A stretch of 64,000 bases of DNA from Eubacterium sp. (GTDB taxonomy: Bacteria; Bacillota; Clostridia; Lachnospirales; Lachnospiraceae). Shown here piece after piece: positions 7,782-16,917 of this stretch. The stretch covers positions 1-64,000 of the forward strand of contig JAFXZW010000020.1 of the NCBI GenBank assembly GCA_017541035.1. The letters run 5' to 3'. Below the pieces are notes generated by a model, which saw nothing but the letters and a program-made list of their open reading frames with translations, was not told where the DNA came from and searched no databases. How positions within the stretch are numbered: position 1 is the first letter of the stretch; each line of letters opens with the position of its first letter. A program made the position numbers and the translations under genes.

Positions 7782-9524
7782 ATGGCTTACAACGGAATTA
7801 CCGTCAGCGCGGTGGCGTCGGAGATACGCCGCCGCGCCGTGGGCGGAAGAGTAACAAAGCTGCAGCAGCCCTTACGGGACGAGCTGCAGATCACAATTAA
7901 AAAGGAAAAGGATACGGTGAGGCTTCTTCTTTCCGCGGATCCGAGTCTTCCAAGGGCTCTGATCACGGAGAAAATGAAGCCTTCTCCTATGACAGCGCCT
8001 GCTTTTCTGATGCTGCTCCGGAAACATATCGGGAGCGGAAAGCTGCTTTCCGTGGAACAGCCGGATTTTGAACGTGTGCTGATCTTTACCTTTGAGCATC
8101 TGGATGAAATGGGCGACCTGTCGGAAAAAAAGCTGATCGTGGAAATGATGGGCCGTTACAGCAATATCATTTTTGTGGACGCGGAGGGAAGGATTCTGGA
8201 CAGCATCCGCCATGTCACGCCGGATGTCAGTTCAGTGCGCGTTGTCCTGCCCGGCGGAATGTATGAAGCCCCGCCCACCCAGGGCAGAAGGAATCCTCTG
8301 ACGGAAACTGGGGAAGGATTTCTGGCCGCACTGGAGGAAGGAAAGGGGGCAGTCGGAAAGGCTATCCCCGGACTCTACACCGGCTTCAGCCGGGTAACCG
8401 GTGAGGAACTGGCGGAAAGGGCCGGTGTTGCGGGAGATAAGGATCTTTCGGCACTGACAGGCCCGGAGAAGGAAGCCCTGGCCCGGCAGTTTGTCCTTCT
8501 TACGGAGGCCATCCGGAAGGAGGATTATCACCCCTGTATCGTTACGGAGCAGGATATGCCGAAGGAATTCAGTGCATTTCCCCTGCAGATGTACAGGGAG
8601 CTTTCCGGGAAGGATATAGATTCCATCTCCGAAACCATAGAGGAATTCTATGATCAGAAGAGCCGGGTATCCATCATCCGCCAGCGTTCGGCGGATCTCA
8701 GGCAGATCGTGAAGATTGCACTGGAAAGAACCAGCCGAAAGCTGGATCTTCAGATGGAACAGTACCGGGATACGGAAGACCGGGAACAGTACCGTGTATG
8801 GGGTGAACTGATCAACACCTACGGCTACGGATTACCTGAAGGAGCGGATGTCTTAAGCTGCACCAATTATTATGACGGGCAGGAGGTGTCCATTCCTCTG
8901 GACCCTACCCTGACACCAGGTGAGAACAGCAGAAGATATTTTGACAGATACAACAAGAAGAAGCGTACCCGCGCGGCTCTTACGGAACAGCTGGAGGGAA
9001 CCCGTCAGCAGCTGCAGTATCTCCAGAGCGTAAGTCTCTCTCTGGAGCTGGCCGAAAATGAGCAGGATCTTACGGAACTCCGGCGGGAGCTCACCGACAG
9101 CGGCTTTATCCGCAGCAGCGGAGGAAAGGGGAAGAAGAAGGAATTGCCCGCTCAGCCCCTGCACTTCGTCACCGAAGACGGATATCATATCTATGTCGGT
9201 AAAAATAATATTCAGAATGAATATCTTTCCTTTACCTTTGCATCCGGTCAGGATATGTGGTTTCATGCCAAGCAGCGCCCGGGGTCTCATGTGATCGTGA
9301 AGCGTGAGAGCAGGGAAGAGCTGCCGGATCACATTTATGAGATCGCGGCAGGGCTTGCCGCCTATTATTCCTCGGGAAAGGATGCACCGAAGGTTGAGAT
9401 CGACTACACCGAAAAACACAATCTCCGCAAGTCCCCCGGTCAGCCTCCGGGATTTGTCATTTATCACACCAATTATTCCATGGTGGCGGAACCGGACCGG
9501 AGCAGGGTGACGCAGGTTGAATAG
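7782..9524 (+). CDS. rqcH: RqcH / FbpA NFACT-family protein
   Basis: 580 residues from the ATG at 7782, which has GGAG at a 7-nt spacing; the frame is open 17 codons farther up. It has an N-terminal NFACT-N domain (MAYNGITVSAVASEI, MMGRYSNIIFVD), a charged central helix-hairpin/coiled-coil region, and a C-terminal NFACT-R domain with VGKNNIQNEYLSFTFA and DMWFHAKQRPGSHVI. Bacterial members bind 50S subunits carrying stalled peptidyl-tRNA and recruit tRNA-Ala to add C-terminal alanine tails; older annotation calls them fibronectin-binding proteins. The full domain set is present, so an active quality-control factor is likely. Confidence 0.93.
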   Translation: MAYNGITVSAVASEIRRRAVGGRVTKLQQPLRDELQITIKKEKDTVRLLLSADPSLPRALITEKMKPSPMTAPAFLMLLRKHIGSGKLLSVEQPDFERVLIFTFEHLDEMGDLSEKKLIVEMMGRYSNIIFVDAEGRILDSIRHVTPDVSSVRVVLPGGMYEAPPTQGRRNPLTETGEGFLAALEEGKGAVGKAIPGLYTGFSRVTGEELAERAGVAGDKDLSALTGPEKEALARQFVLLTEAIRKEDYHPCIVTEQDMPKEFSAFPLQMYRELSGKDIDSISETIEEFYDQKSRVSIIRQRSADLRQIVKIALERTSRKLDLQMEQYRDTEDREQYRVWGELINTYGYGLPEGADVLSCTNYYDGQEVSIPLDPTLTPGENSRRYFDRYNKKKRTRAALTEQLEGTRQQLQYLQSVSLSLELAENEQDLTELRRELTDSGFIRSSGGKGKKKELPAQPLHFVTEDGYHIYVGKNNIQNEYLSFTFASGQDMWFHAKQRPGSHVIVKRESREELPDHIYEIAAGLAAYYSSGKDAPKVEIDYTEKHNLRKSPGQPPGFVIYHTNYSMVAEPDRSRVTQVE

Positions 9525-9580
9525 ATGATCATACAGAAGGATCGGGAGTCCGGTACCGCAGCTCATCATATAACCATTAG

Positions 9581-9609
9581 TTGAAATACAGCCCCGAATG
9601 GGGTACAAT
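9581..9609 (+). promoter_or_regulatory. Sigma-A promoter upstream of yicC
   Basis: TTGAAA (9581-9586) and TACAAT (9604-9609) are 17 bp apart, about 44 bp upstream of the start codon. It probably drives yicC-gmk-rpoZ. Confidence 0.75.
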
Positions 9610-9652
9610 AAAAGGTGGCTATTGTTTCATTTTATAACCAACTGGAGGACTT

Positions 9653-10549
9653 ATGATTCAAAGTATGACCGGTTTCGGCCGTGCGGAAATGACAGATGAA
9701 GAGAAGAAGATAACGGTTGAAATGAAGTCCGTGAACCACAGATATGCGGACTTTACCATCAAGATGCCCCGTCGGTTCAACCGGTTTGAGGCAGGTATAC
9801 GGAATGTCCTGAAGGAGTACATCCGGAGGGGAAAGGTGGATGTTTATATCACCTTCCAGAGCTTTACGGATTCGGATGTAACCGTAAAGTACAACAGAGA
9901 GATCGCACGGGAATATGTGAAGTATTTCCGGGAAATGCGGGAGGAGTTCCCTGCGGAGATGGAGGATGCGGGTCAGAACCTGTCTCCGGTCCTGCTGGGA
10001 CGTTTTCCGGAGGTTTTCTCTCTGGAGGAGAGTGAGTCTGAGGATGACGACAGACTTTTCGACGACCTGACGAAGGTGCTGCGGGAGGCCTGTGAACATT
10101 TCACTGCAGCAAGAAATGCCGAAGGAGAGAATCTGAAAAAGGATCTGCTGGACAAGGTGGATACCATGGAAGCTCTTGCCGGCCAGGTTGAGGAGCTGTC
10201 CCCTGTCATTCTGGAGAACTACAAAAAGAAGCTGACAGAGAAGGTGCGGGAGTTCCTGGATCGCGGAGACCTGGAGGAAGGCCGGATCGCGGCAGAGGTG
10301 ACCATTTTTGCCGATAAGATCTGTGTGGATGAGGAAATGGTCAGGCTTAAGAGTCACATTGCCCAGACGCGGGAGATCCTTAACTCCGATGGCGCGGTGG
10401 GAAGAAAACTGGATTTCATCATTCAGGAAATGAACAGGGAAGCGAATACCACGCTTTCCAAAGCCGGTTCTGCAGAGGTTACGGATATCGGTATTGAGAT
10501 GAAGACTTTGATCGAAATGATCCGCGAGCAGATACAGAATCTGGAGTAA
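9653..10549 (+). CDS. yicC: YicC/YloC family protein
   Basis: 298 residues, the normal length. It begins IQSMTGFGRAE, the family signature, with VEMKSVNHRYADF following. The C-terminal half contains RGDLEEGRIAAEVTIFADK and the terminal LDFIIQEMNREANT motif typical of YicC. Family members have been reported to act as an endoribonuclease or RNase adaptor; the precise role here is unknown. It heads the yicC-gmk-rpoZ group common in Firmicutes. The small remA-like gene often found between yicC and gmk is absent. Ribosome binding site GGAGG. Confidence 0.92.
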   Translation: MIQSMTGFGRAEMTDEEKKITVEMKSVNHRYADFTIKMPRRFNRFEAGIRNVLKEYIRRGKVDVYITFQSFTDSDVTVKYNREIAREYVKYFREMREEFPAEMEDAGQNLSPVLLGRFPEVFSLEESESEDDDRLFDDLTKVLREACEHFTAARNAEGENLKKDLLDKVDTMEALAGQVEELSPVILENYKKKLTEKVREFLDRGDLEEGRIAAEVTIFADKICVDEEMVRLKSHIAQTREILNSDGAVGRKLDFIIQEMNREANTTLSKAGSAEVTDIGIEMKTLIEMIREQIQNLE

Positions 10550-10566
10550 AGGAAGGGGGAAATGCT

Positions 10567-11190
10567 ATGAGTAATAAAGGACAGTTGATCGTTATTTCGG
10601 GCTTTTCCGGTGCGGGAAAAGGCACAGTGGTTAAGGGACTGGTGGAGAAGTACGGCTACAGCCTTTCCATTTCCGCCACAACCCGTGCTCCCAGACCGGG
10701 AGAGGTTGACGGCAAGGATTATTATTTCAAAACCCAGGATGAATTCCGGACCATGATCGATTATAACGGATTTATCGAGTGGGCGCAGTATGTGGATAAT
10801 TATTACGGTACCCCCCGGAAGTTTGTGGAACAGGAGATCGCCGCGGGAAGGGATGTGATCCTGGAGATCGAGGTACAGGGAGCTGCCATTGTGAAGAACC
10901 AGTATCCCGATGCAAAGCTCATTTTCATTACCACGGAAAATGTGGAAATCCTGAAGGAACGCCTGACGGGAAGAGGCTCCGAGACCGAGGAACAGGTGAA
11001 GAAACGCCTGAAACGTGCGGCGGAGGAGGCTTCCTTTATCGGCAACTATGATTATATCGTCATAAATGATGAGATAAACACTTGCATTGATACGGTCAAT
11101 TCGGTTATACTATCCGAGAAGTGCAGACGGGAGAAGAACACGAAGCTGATCACCAGCATACAGGAAAGCTTCGAAGCCATCAGGGACTGA
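10567..11190 (+). CDS. gmk: Guanylate kinase
   Basis: 207 residues. P-loop SGFSGAGKGT near the N-terminus, GMP-binding segment SATTRAPRPGEVDGKDYYF, and the ILEIEVQGA and lid-region RLTGRGSETEEQ segments are all present. It phosphorylates GMP to GDP with ATP. It lies 17 bp after yicC with the ribosome binding site AGGGGG, and 48 bp before rpoZ, the usual order. Confidence 0.97.
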   Translation: MSNKGQLIVISGFSGAGKGTVVKGLVEKYGYSLSISATTRAPRPGEVDGKDYYFKTQDEFRTMIDYNGFIEWAQYVDNYYGTPRKFVEQEIAAGRDVILEIEVQGAAIVKNQYPDAKLIFITTENVEILKERLTGRGSETEEQVKKRLKRAAEEASFIGNYDYIVINDEINTCIDTVNSVILSEKCRREKNTKLITSIQESFEAIRD

Positions 11191-11238
11191 TGGCTATGGT
11201 GGCAGCGGAATCCCGCATATTAAAGGAGGCGTAAGAAA

Positions 11239-11478
11239 ATGATCCATCCATCGTATTCAGATCTGATGGCTGTTGTAAATGAGGACGTAGAACCCGGCGA
11301 GCAGCCCGTAGTTCAGAGCCGGTATTCCATCGTGCTTGCTACCGCGAAGCGCGCGCGTCAGCTGGTGGCCGGCGTGGATAAACCCCTGATTCCCAATGCA
11401 GAGGGCAGAAAGCCGCTCTCCATTGCGGTTGATGAGCTGTATCAGGGTAAGGTAAAGATCGTCGGTGACGAGGACTGA
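11239..11478 (+). CDS. rpoZ: DNA-directed RNA polymerase omega subunit
   Basis: 79 residues. The motif SRYSIVLATAKRARQL matches omega, and KPLSIAVDELYQGKV is the typical C-terminal helix region. It supports folding and assembly of the beta-prime subunit. It follows gmk, as in most Firmicutes, with ribosome binding site AAAGGAGG. The coaBC gene that often follows is missing and PriA comes next. Confidence 0.95.
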   Translation: MIHPSYSDLMAVVNEDVEPGEQPVVQSRYSIVLATAKRARQLVAGVDKPLIPNAEGRKPLSIAVDELYQGKVKIVGDED

Positions 11479-11512
11479 CGAAACCGGTTGGTAGTTTCGA
11501 AAAGGTGAAAGG

Positions 11513-11582
11513 TGGAAACGGCAGAGGGGACGGAACTCTGTGTCAGGAGCAGGCACGGGGGATTGTCCCTTCTGCTGTTTCA
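11513..11582. repeat. Long inverted repeat between rpoZ and priA
   Basis: TGGAAACGGCAGAGGGGAC (11513-11531) is complementary, with a few mismatches, to GTCCCTTCTGCTGTTTCA (11565-11582), giving an 18-bp stem around a 33-nt centre. No T-run follows. It is likely a mobile palindromic repeat or an RNA structure in the rpoZ-priA transcript. The rest of the 215-bp spacer shows nothing recognisable. Confidence 0.7.
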
Positions 11583-11693
11583 TGTGCGGGATATGAGCAA
11601 AGGGAACATGGCATGACGCGGAATGAAACCCTTTGACCTGAACAGATGCCGCAGGGGACGAAGCTCCCTTTCGGCCCGATGACGAGGGGAAGA

Positions 11694-13703
11694 ATGTACG
11701 CTGACGTAATTGTAGACATTTCACATAAAGCAGTTGACAGGACCTTCTCTTACCGGATTCCCCGGGAACTGGAAGGTGAGGTCAGCGTTGGGAGCGTGGT
11801 TTCCATCCCTTTCGGTTCCGGAAAACGCCCCCGCAAGGGCTACGTGATCCAGATTTCGGAGCATACGGATTTTGACGAAGATAAGGTTAAGGATATCTGC
11901 GGAGCAGCCTCCGGGGACCTTCTGCTGGAAAGCCGCATGATCGCTCTTGCTTCCTGGATGAAGAAACGCTACGGAAGTACCATGATCCAGGCCATCAATG
12001 CCGTGACGCCGGTAAAGTCGAAGGTGCGTACCGTGAAGGGGAAGGTGGATATCCGCCGCTTTGAACCGGAGTTTCTTCCGGTGGAAATGCTGAACAAAGA
12101 GCAGCAGACTGCCGTAAACCTTTTTGCGGAGGACTATGACAAAGGGATACGGAGGACCTACCTTCTGTACGGCGTAACGGGAAGCGGAAAGACAGAGGTC
12201 TATCTGCAGATGGCGAAGAAGGTGATCGAGGAGGGAAAGCAGGTCATCGTCCTGGTTCCCGAGATCGCCCTTACGTATCAGACGGTGGGCCGCTTTCGCA
12301 CTGTTTTTCAGGAACGGGTGGCACTTCTGCATTCGGGACTCAGCCGGGGAGAGAAGTACAGGGAATACGAGCAGGCAGCGGAAGGCGGAGCGGACATCGT
12401 GATCGGCCCCCGCTCGGCTCTTTTCGCACCCCTTCCCCATGTGGGCCTTATCATTATCGACGAGGAGCACGACGGAGCCTACAAGAGCGATACGGCACCG
12501 CGGTATCATGCAAGGGAGGTGGCGATCCGTCGGGCGGAAATGGAAGGGGCTTCGGTTGTTCTGGGGTCCGCCACACCTTCCGTGGAATCCTTCTGCGCGG
12601 CAGAGGAAGGGCGTTATACGCTGCTTCGTCTTATGGAACGGGCAAAGGGGCAGTCTCTGCCGGAGGTGGAGATCGTGGATATGAGGCAGGAGCTGAGAGA
12701 GGGAAACCGCAGCATTCTTTCCCGCTCGCTCTATACTGCCATGCAGGAAGCCTTTCAGCGGAAGGAGCAGGTCATGCTCTTTCTGAATCGCAGGGGCATG
12801 AGCAGCTTTGTATCCTGTCGCAGCTGCGGAGAAGCCATCCGCTGTCCCCGCTGCGATGTTTCGCTTTCGTTGCACGGAAAGGATACGCTGGTCTGTCATT
12901 ACTGCGGACATACACAGAAAATGGGAGAAGAATGCCCCTCCTGCCATTCTAAGCTGATCGGCGGTTACGGCATCGGAACGGAGAAGGTGGAGGAGGAGGT
13001 AAGACGGCTTTTCCCGGATATCCGGACCCTTCGGATGGACAGGGACACCACCCAGAGAAAGGGTGCCCACGGGGAGATCCTCAGTGCCTTTCAGGAGGGA
13101 CGGGCGGACTGCCTGGTGGGAACCCAGATGATCGTAAAGGGTCATGATTTTCCGAAGGTTACGGTGGTGGGAATCCTCCTCGCGGATATGGGCCTTTTTG
13201 CCGGAGATTTTCGCTCCGCGGAACGTACATTTGACCTGCTGACTCAGGCGGCCGGACGCGCAGGACGGGGAGATCTTACGGGAAAGGTGATGATCCAGAC
13301 CTACAAGCCGGATCATTATGTGATCGAAACCGCTGCCGGGCAGAACTACGATGCGTTTTATGATTTTGAGATCGCTTACCGCAGACTTCTTTTCTATCCG
13401 CCGGTGATGCAGATGCTGGGAATCCTTCTTACCTGCGCGGATGAGTCGGTTCTGATCAGGCAGGCAGACCGCATCGCAGGGCTTCTCCGGGAAGAGGCAG
13501 GAAAGGAGAAGCTGATGGTAACCGGACCGGCCAGGGCGGCAATTTATAAGATCAGTGACGTGTACCGGCGGGCAATTTATATACGGGCCGAAAGTGAGGA
13601 GCAGCTGTCCCGCATTCCGGAACGGCTGCAGAAGGAAAATGAGCAGCTGCAGGAAGAGGGCGTAGAGATACATTTTGATCTGGCCCCCATGCATGTATTA
13701 TGA
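11694..13703 (+). CDS. priA: Primosomal protein N' (replication restart helicase)
   Basis: 669 residues from the ATG at 11694, which has GAGGGG upstream and gives the expected start MYADVIVDI; 16 further codons upstream are open. Layout: DNA 3'-end-binding domain (to about residue 110), Walker [12 protein letters not shown], Walker B/DEAH-like [11 protein letters not shown], a zinc-binding insert with eight cysteines ([23 protein letters not shown]), and helicase motifs [13 protein letters not shown] and QAAGRAGRG. It reloads the replisome at collapsed forks. The stop codon lies inside a palindromic repeat element. Confidence 0.97.
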   Translation: MYADVIVDISHKAVDRTFSYRIPRELEGEVSVGSVVSIPFGSGKRPRKGYVIQISEHTDFDEDKVKDICGAASGDLLLESRMIALASWMKKRYGSTMIQAINAVTPVKSKVRTVKGKVDIRRFEPEFLPVEMLNKEQQTAVNLFAEDYDKGIRRTYLLYGVTGSGKTEVYLQMAKKVIEEGKQVIVLVPEIALTYQTVGRFRTVFQERVALLHSGLSRGEKYREYEQAAEGGADIVIGPRSALFAPLPHVGLIIIDEEHDGAYKSDTAPRYHAREVAIRRAEMEGASVVLGSATPSVESFCAAEEGRYTLLRLMERAKGQSLPEVEIVDMRQELREGNRSILSRSLYTAMQEAFQRKEQVMLFLNRRGMSSFVSCRSCGEAIRCPRCDVSLSLHGKDTLVCHYCGHTQKMGEECPSCHSKLIGGYGIGTEKVEEEVRRLFPDIRTLRMDRDTTQRKGAHGEILSAFQEGRADCLVGTQMIVKGHDFPKVTVVGILLADMGLFAGDFRSAERTFDLLTQAAGRAGRGDLTGKVMIQTYKPDHYVIETAAGQNYDAFYDFEIAYRRLLFYPPVMQMLGILLTCADESVLIRQADRIAGLLREEAGKEKLMVTGPARAAIYKISDVYRRAIYIRAESEEQLSRIPERLQKENEQLQEEGVEIHFDLAPMHVL

Positions 13704-13793
13704 TGAGTGTTTTAGCAGCACATTGTATGCATCGTGTGCGTGCTGCAGATCATCAGCCGGGGCAAAAAAACTTTGACCCCAGCATTATGTATT
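13699..13793. repeat. Long palindromic intergenic repeat, copy 2
   Basis: This shares the layout of the element at 1812-1902: TATGATGA, a GCAGCAC...GTGCTGC hairpin, CATCAG, then a TTGACCCCAGCATTATGTAT tail. It overlaps the priA stop codon at its left edge. Its tail contributes the TTGACC -35 hexamer of the def promoter. Confidence 0.75.
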
Positions 13794-13803
13794 TTGGTAT
13801 AAA
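13773..13803 (+). promoter_or_regulatory. Putative promoter of def, built on the repeat tail
   Basis: TTGACC (13773-13778) and TATAAA (13798-13803) are 19 bp apart, with TGG directly upstream of TATAAA giving an extended -10 (TGnTATAAA). It lies 38 bp upstream of the def start codon. The long spacer may be compensated by the extended -10. Confidence 0.5.
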
Positions 13804-13840
13804 TGGTTCTGACAAGGAGCCTGAATCAGGAGGAGTAAAA

Positions 13841-14332
13841 ATGGCGATTCGTAACATCAGGGTTGACGGAGATGACATTCTTCGTAAGGTATGCAAGCCG
13901 GTGAAGGAAATGACACCGAGGATCCGTGATCTGATCGATGATATGTTTGAGACCATGTACGAGGCGAATGGCGTCGGGCTGGCTGCACCCCAGGTGGGTG
14001 TTCTGAAGCGTATCGTGGTGATCGATGTGATGGAGGGAAATCCTCTAGTGCTGATCAACCCGGAGATCGTGGAGAGCGACGGGGAACAGATCGGAGAAGA
14101 GGGCTGCCTTTCGCTGCCGGGTCTGTCCGGGGAGGTGGCGCGTCCCGAGCATGTGGTCTGCAAGGCACTGGACAGGGATATGAACCCCATTACCGTGGAA
14201 GGAACAGAGCTTCTGGCCCGCTGTATCTGCCATGAGCTGGATCATCTGGACGGAATCCTGTACAAGGATCTGGCTATTGACGGTCTGCACAGAAATGATC
14301 TCCCACCGGAAGAAGAGGAAGAGGAGGCATAG
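13841..14332 (+). CDS. def: Peptide deformylase
   Basis: 163 residues from the ATG at 13841, which follows AGGAGG; the open frame extends upstream through the repeat and is not believed. All three deformylase motifs are present: [17 protein letters not shown] (metal Cys) and HELDH (metal His and catalytic Glu). It removes the N-formyl group from nascent chains. It precedes fmt, the enzyme that adds the formyl group to initiator tRNA. The C-terminus is a run of glutamates. Confidence 0.97.
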   Translation: MAIRNIRVDGDDILRKVCKPVKEMTPRIRDLIDDMFETMYEANGVGLAAPQVGVLKRIVVIDVMEGNPLVLINPEIVESDGEQIGEEGCLSLPGLSGEVARPEHVVCKALDRDMNPITVEGTELLARCICHELDHLDGILYKDLAIDGLHRNDLPPEEEEEEA

Positions 14333-14367
14333 CAGCTTGCTGCAGCGAGGCTTTCTGTCGAAGCCAT

Positions 14368-14395
14368 CCGGTAAAAAGGCGTTCAGCTTTACCGG
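14368..14395. other. Hairpin in the def-fmt spacer
   Basis: CCGGTAAA (14368-14375) and TTTACCGG (14388-14395) form a perfect 8-bp stem with a 12-nt loop. No T-run follows, so termination is doubtful. The rest of the 167-bp def-fmt spacer holds only the fmt ribosome binding site. Confidence 0.55.
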
Positions 14396-14499
14396 TCCTT
14401 AGCCGGGAAGCATGCCGTGATTTTCAGATAACGATGGCCTTTCAAGACGGGAGGCTTCTCCGGTCAATGCCTTCGGAATGGTGTAAGGAGGATAAACAT

Positions 14500-15426
14500 A
14501 TGCGGATTGTCTTTATGGGAACCCCCGAATTTGCCGTGACTGCGTTGGAAAGAATCTGCGCGGCGGGGCATGAGGTGCTCTCAGTCTATACCCAGCCGGA
14601 TAAGCCAAAGGGACGTTCCGGGAAACCGGCTCCTTCGCCGGTGAAGTTGTGCGCGATGGAGAAGAAGCTGCCTGTCCTTCAGCCGGAAAAGCTGAGGGAA
14701 AAGGAAAATGCAGAGCAGCTTCGCAGTCTGGCGCCTGATATGATCGTTGTGGCGGCTTACGGACAGATCCTGTCGGAGGAAATCCTGAGTATCCCCCGTC
14801 TGGGCTGCGTGAATATCCATGCGTCGCTGCTTCCGAAGTACCGGGGGGCAGCGCCCATCGAAAGATCGATATTGGATGGAGAGAAGAAGACCGGCGTTAC
14901 CACCATGATGATGGCGAAGGGACTGGATACCGGAGATATTCTGGAGCAGGCAGAAACGGAGATCCTGCCGACAGATACCGGTGAAAGCCTGACATTGCGT
15001 CTTTCGGAAATGGGCGGGGAGCTGATCTTATCCACCATGGAAAAGCTGGAAAAGGGGGAGCTGACACCGGTTCCGCAGAAGGAGGAGGACTCCTCCTACG
15101 CGAAGATGCTGAATAAGGAAATGGGCCTTTTGGATTTCTCACGTCCGGCTGTTGAACTGGAAAGAACCATCCGTGCCCTGATCCCCTGGCCCTGCGCCTA
15201 TACCATGCTGGAGGGAAAGCAGATGAAGCTGCTGGAAGCTGAAATTGTGGAGGCCTCCGGGGAATCCGGCACCATAACCGAGGTGACAAAAAAAAGCTTT
15301 ACCATTGCCTGCGGCGAGAAGGGACTTCGGATAAAGAAGATTCAGCCGGAGGGGAAGAAGCCCATGGATACCGCTGCGTTCCTGAACGGAAACCACCTCG
15401 CACCCGGAGTGAAGCTGGGAGAGTGA
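14500..15426 (+). CDS. fmt: Methionyl-tRNA formyltransferase
   Basis: 308 residues from the ATG at 14500, supported by AAGGAGGATA upstream and the typical start MRIVFMGTPEFAV; 22 extra codons are open upstream. The catalytic Asn-His-Asp set is visible in VNIHASLLPKYRGAAPI and KGLDTGDIL. The C-terminal OB-like domain recognises initiator tRNA. It uses 10-formyl-tetrahydrofolate to formylate Met-tRNA. The small metallopeptidase gene often found after fmt in Clostridia is not present. A 129-bp spacer leads to rsmB. Confidence 0.97.
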   Translation: MRIVFMGTPEFAVTALERICAAGHEVLSVYTQPDKPKGRSGKPAPSPVKLCAMEKKLPVLQPEKLREKENAEQLRSLAPDMIVVAAYGQILSEEILSIPRLGCVNIHASLLPKYRGAAPIERSILDGEKKTGVTTMMMAKGLDTGDILEQAETEILPTDTGESLTLRLSEMGGELILSTMEKLEKGELTPVPQKEEDSSYAKMLNKEMGLLDFSRPAVELERTIRALIPWPCAYTMLEGKQMKLLEAEIVEASGESGTITEVTKKSFTIACGEKGLRIKKIQPEGKKPMDTAAFLNGNHLAPGVKLGE

Positions 15427-15555
15427 AGAAGCTCCGAGATTGAAGGATTCAATGAGCAGGATGATCCTTCGGCATGACGACTGTAGAATGACGGATGCAG
15501 AAAGTGATCCCCAAACGTAATCCCAAAGAGTGAAGGATCGGTAGAAATACGGACT

Positions 15556-16854
15556 ATGGAACAGGAAAAAAGACAACGGAAAAATGATCCGCGGGATGCG
15601 GCTATGGAGATCCTTCTGGATATGGATCGTACCGGTCGTATTACTTCAGGTGCCCTGCAGGACGGTCTCCGGAAGCTGCAATTTACGGAGAAGGAGAACC
15701 GGGCCTTTATCACACGTCTGGTTGAAGGAACAACGGAATACCGACTGCAGTTGGATGCTGTGATCGATCAGTATGCAAAGAAAAAGACGGAGAAGCAGAA
15801 GCCGCCGGTACGGGTGATCCTGCGGATGTCCGTGTATCAGCTTCTTTATATGGATGGGGTTCCTGACAGGGCCGTGCTTTCAGAGGCGGGAAGACTGATG
15901 CGGGCCCATCATCTGGAGAATATGATCGGGGTGGTCAACGGTATTCTCCGAAACGTGCAACGAGGCCTGGAGGACGGGACGGTGGATGCTGTACGGAATA
16001 CATCGCTCTCCCTGAAATACTCCACGCCGGAGTGGATCTGTGACAGGCTGATCGCTGCGTATGGCGGGGAAAAGGCGGAACGGATCCTGGCTGCCGGCTT
16101 TACGGATCGCCCGCTGACGATTCGTGTGAACAGAACCAAAACCACAAAAGCAGAGCTTACGGACACATTTCTTCAGGCGGGCATTTCAGTGGAAGAGGGA
16201 CTGATAAGCCCGGATGCACTGAGGATCACGGGAGTTGATTTTGTCCGGAAACTGCCGGGCTTTCGGGAAGGACATTTCTTTGTACAGGATGAAAGCTCCC
16301 AATATGCCATGAACACGTTGGGGGATGTGGCCGGAAAGAGAATCATTTCTCTCTGCGCGGCTCCGGGCGGAAAGGCTACCATGCTGGCGGAACGCGGAGG
16401 GATCGTGACAGCCCGTGATCTGACAGAGGAGAAGACGGAGCTGATCTGGGAAAATGCGGAGCGGCTGGGCCTTTCCCTTGCGGTTGAAGCGCAGGATGCG
16501 TCGGAAGCTGTTCCCGAAGACAAAGAGGCGTATGATATCGTGATCGCGGATGTGCCCTGTTCCGGGCTGGGTGTCATGGGCCGGAAGAATGATATCAAAT
16601 ACCATATTTCGCCGGAGGGCGTGGAAGAACTGGTGCAGCTTTCGGGCAGGATTCTGGATGCGGCTGCCAAGGCGGTTCGTCCGGGAGGCACGCTGCTTTT
16701 TTCCACCTGTACCCTTCTTCCGGAGGAAAACGGAATGCAGGTATTGGAATTCCTGGAAAAGCACCGGGAATTCCGAAAAATCGAAGAAAAACAGCTGCTG
16801 CAGGGTATGGATCCCTGTGACGGTTTTTATTATTGCCAGATGGTAAAGGAATGA
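15556..16854 (+). CDS. rsmB: 16S rRNA m5C967 methyltransferase
   Basis: 432 residues. An N-terminal NusB-like RNA-binding domain (to about residue 140) is followed by a SAM-dependent methyltransferase domain with CAAPGGKATMLAE (SAM loop), ADVPCSGLG and STCTLLPEENG. The two cysteines of the RNA m5C mechanism are both present. It methylates cytosine 967 of 16S rRNA. The neighbouring fmt, rlmN and prpC genes are in the conserved Firmicute order. I take the ATG at 15556 because the protein then has the usual N-terminus; no strong ribosome binding site is seen. Confidence 0.95.
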   Translation: MEQEKRQRKNDPRDAAMEILLDMDRTGRITSGALQDGLRKLQFTEKENRAFITRLVEGTTEYRLQLDAVIDQYAKKKTEKQKPPVRVILRMSVYQLLYMDGVPDRAVLSEAGRLMRAHHLENMIGVVNGILRNVQRGLEDGTVDAVRNTSLSLKYSTPEWICDRLIAAYGGEKAERILAAGFTDRPLTIRVNRTKTTKAELTDTFLQAGISVEEGLISPDALRITGVDFVRKLPGFREGHFFVQDESSQYAMNTLGDVAGKRIISLCAAPGGKATMLAERGGIVTARDLTEEKTELIWENAERLGLSLAVEAQDASEAVPEDKEAYDIVIADVPCSGLGVMGRKNDIKYHISPEGVEELVQLSGRILDAAAKAVRPGGTLLFSTCTLLPEENGMQVLEFLEKHREFRKIEEKQLLQGMDPCDGFYYCQMVKE

Positions 16855-16917
16855 TAAAGTCAATTTGCCGGAAATGACAGTCCCGGGATTGTATGGCGTA
16901 TCGGAAGGAGTATGGAA

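Noticed and set aside
11721..13694. Very long open frame antisense to priA
   Set aside because: It mirrors priA over its whole length. Long antisense frames are common in GC-balanced coding DNA and it has no recognisable domain or ribosome binding site.
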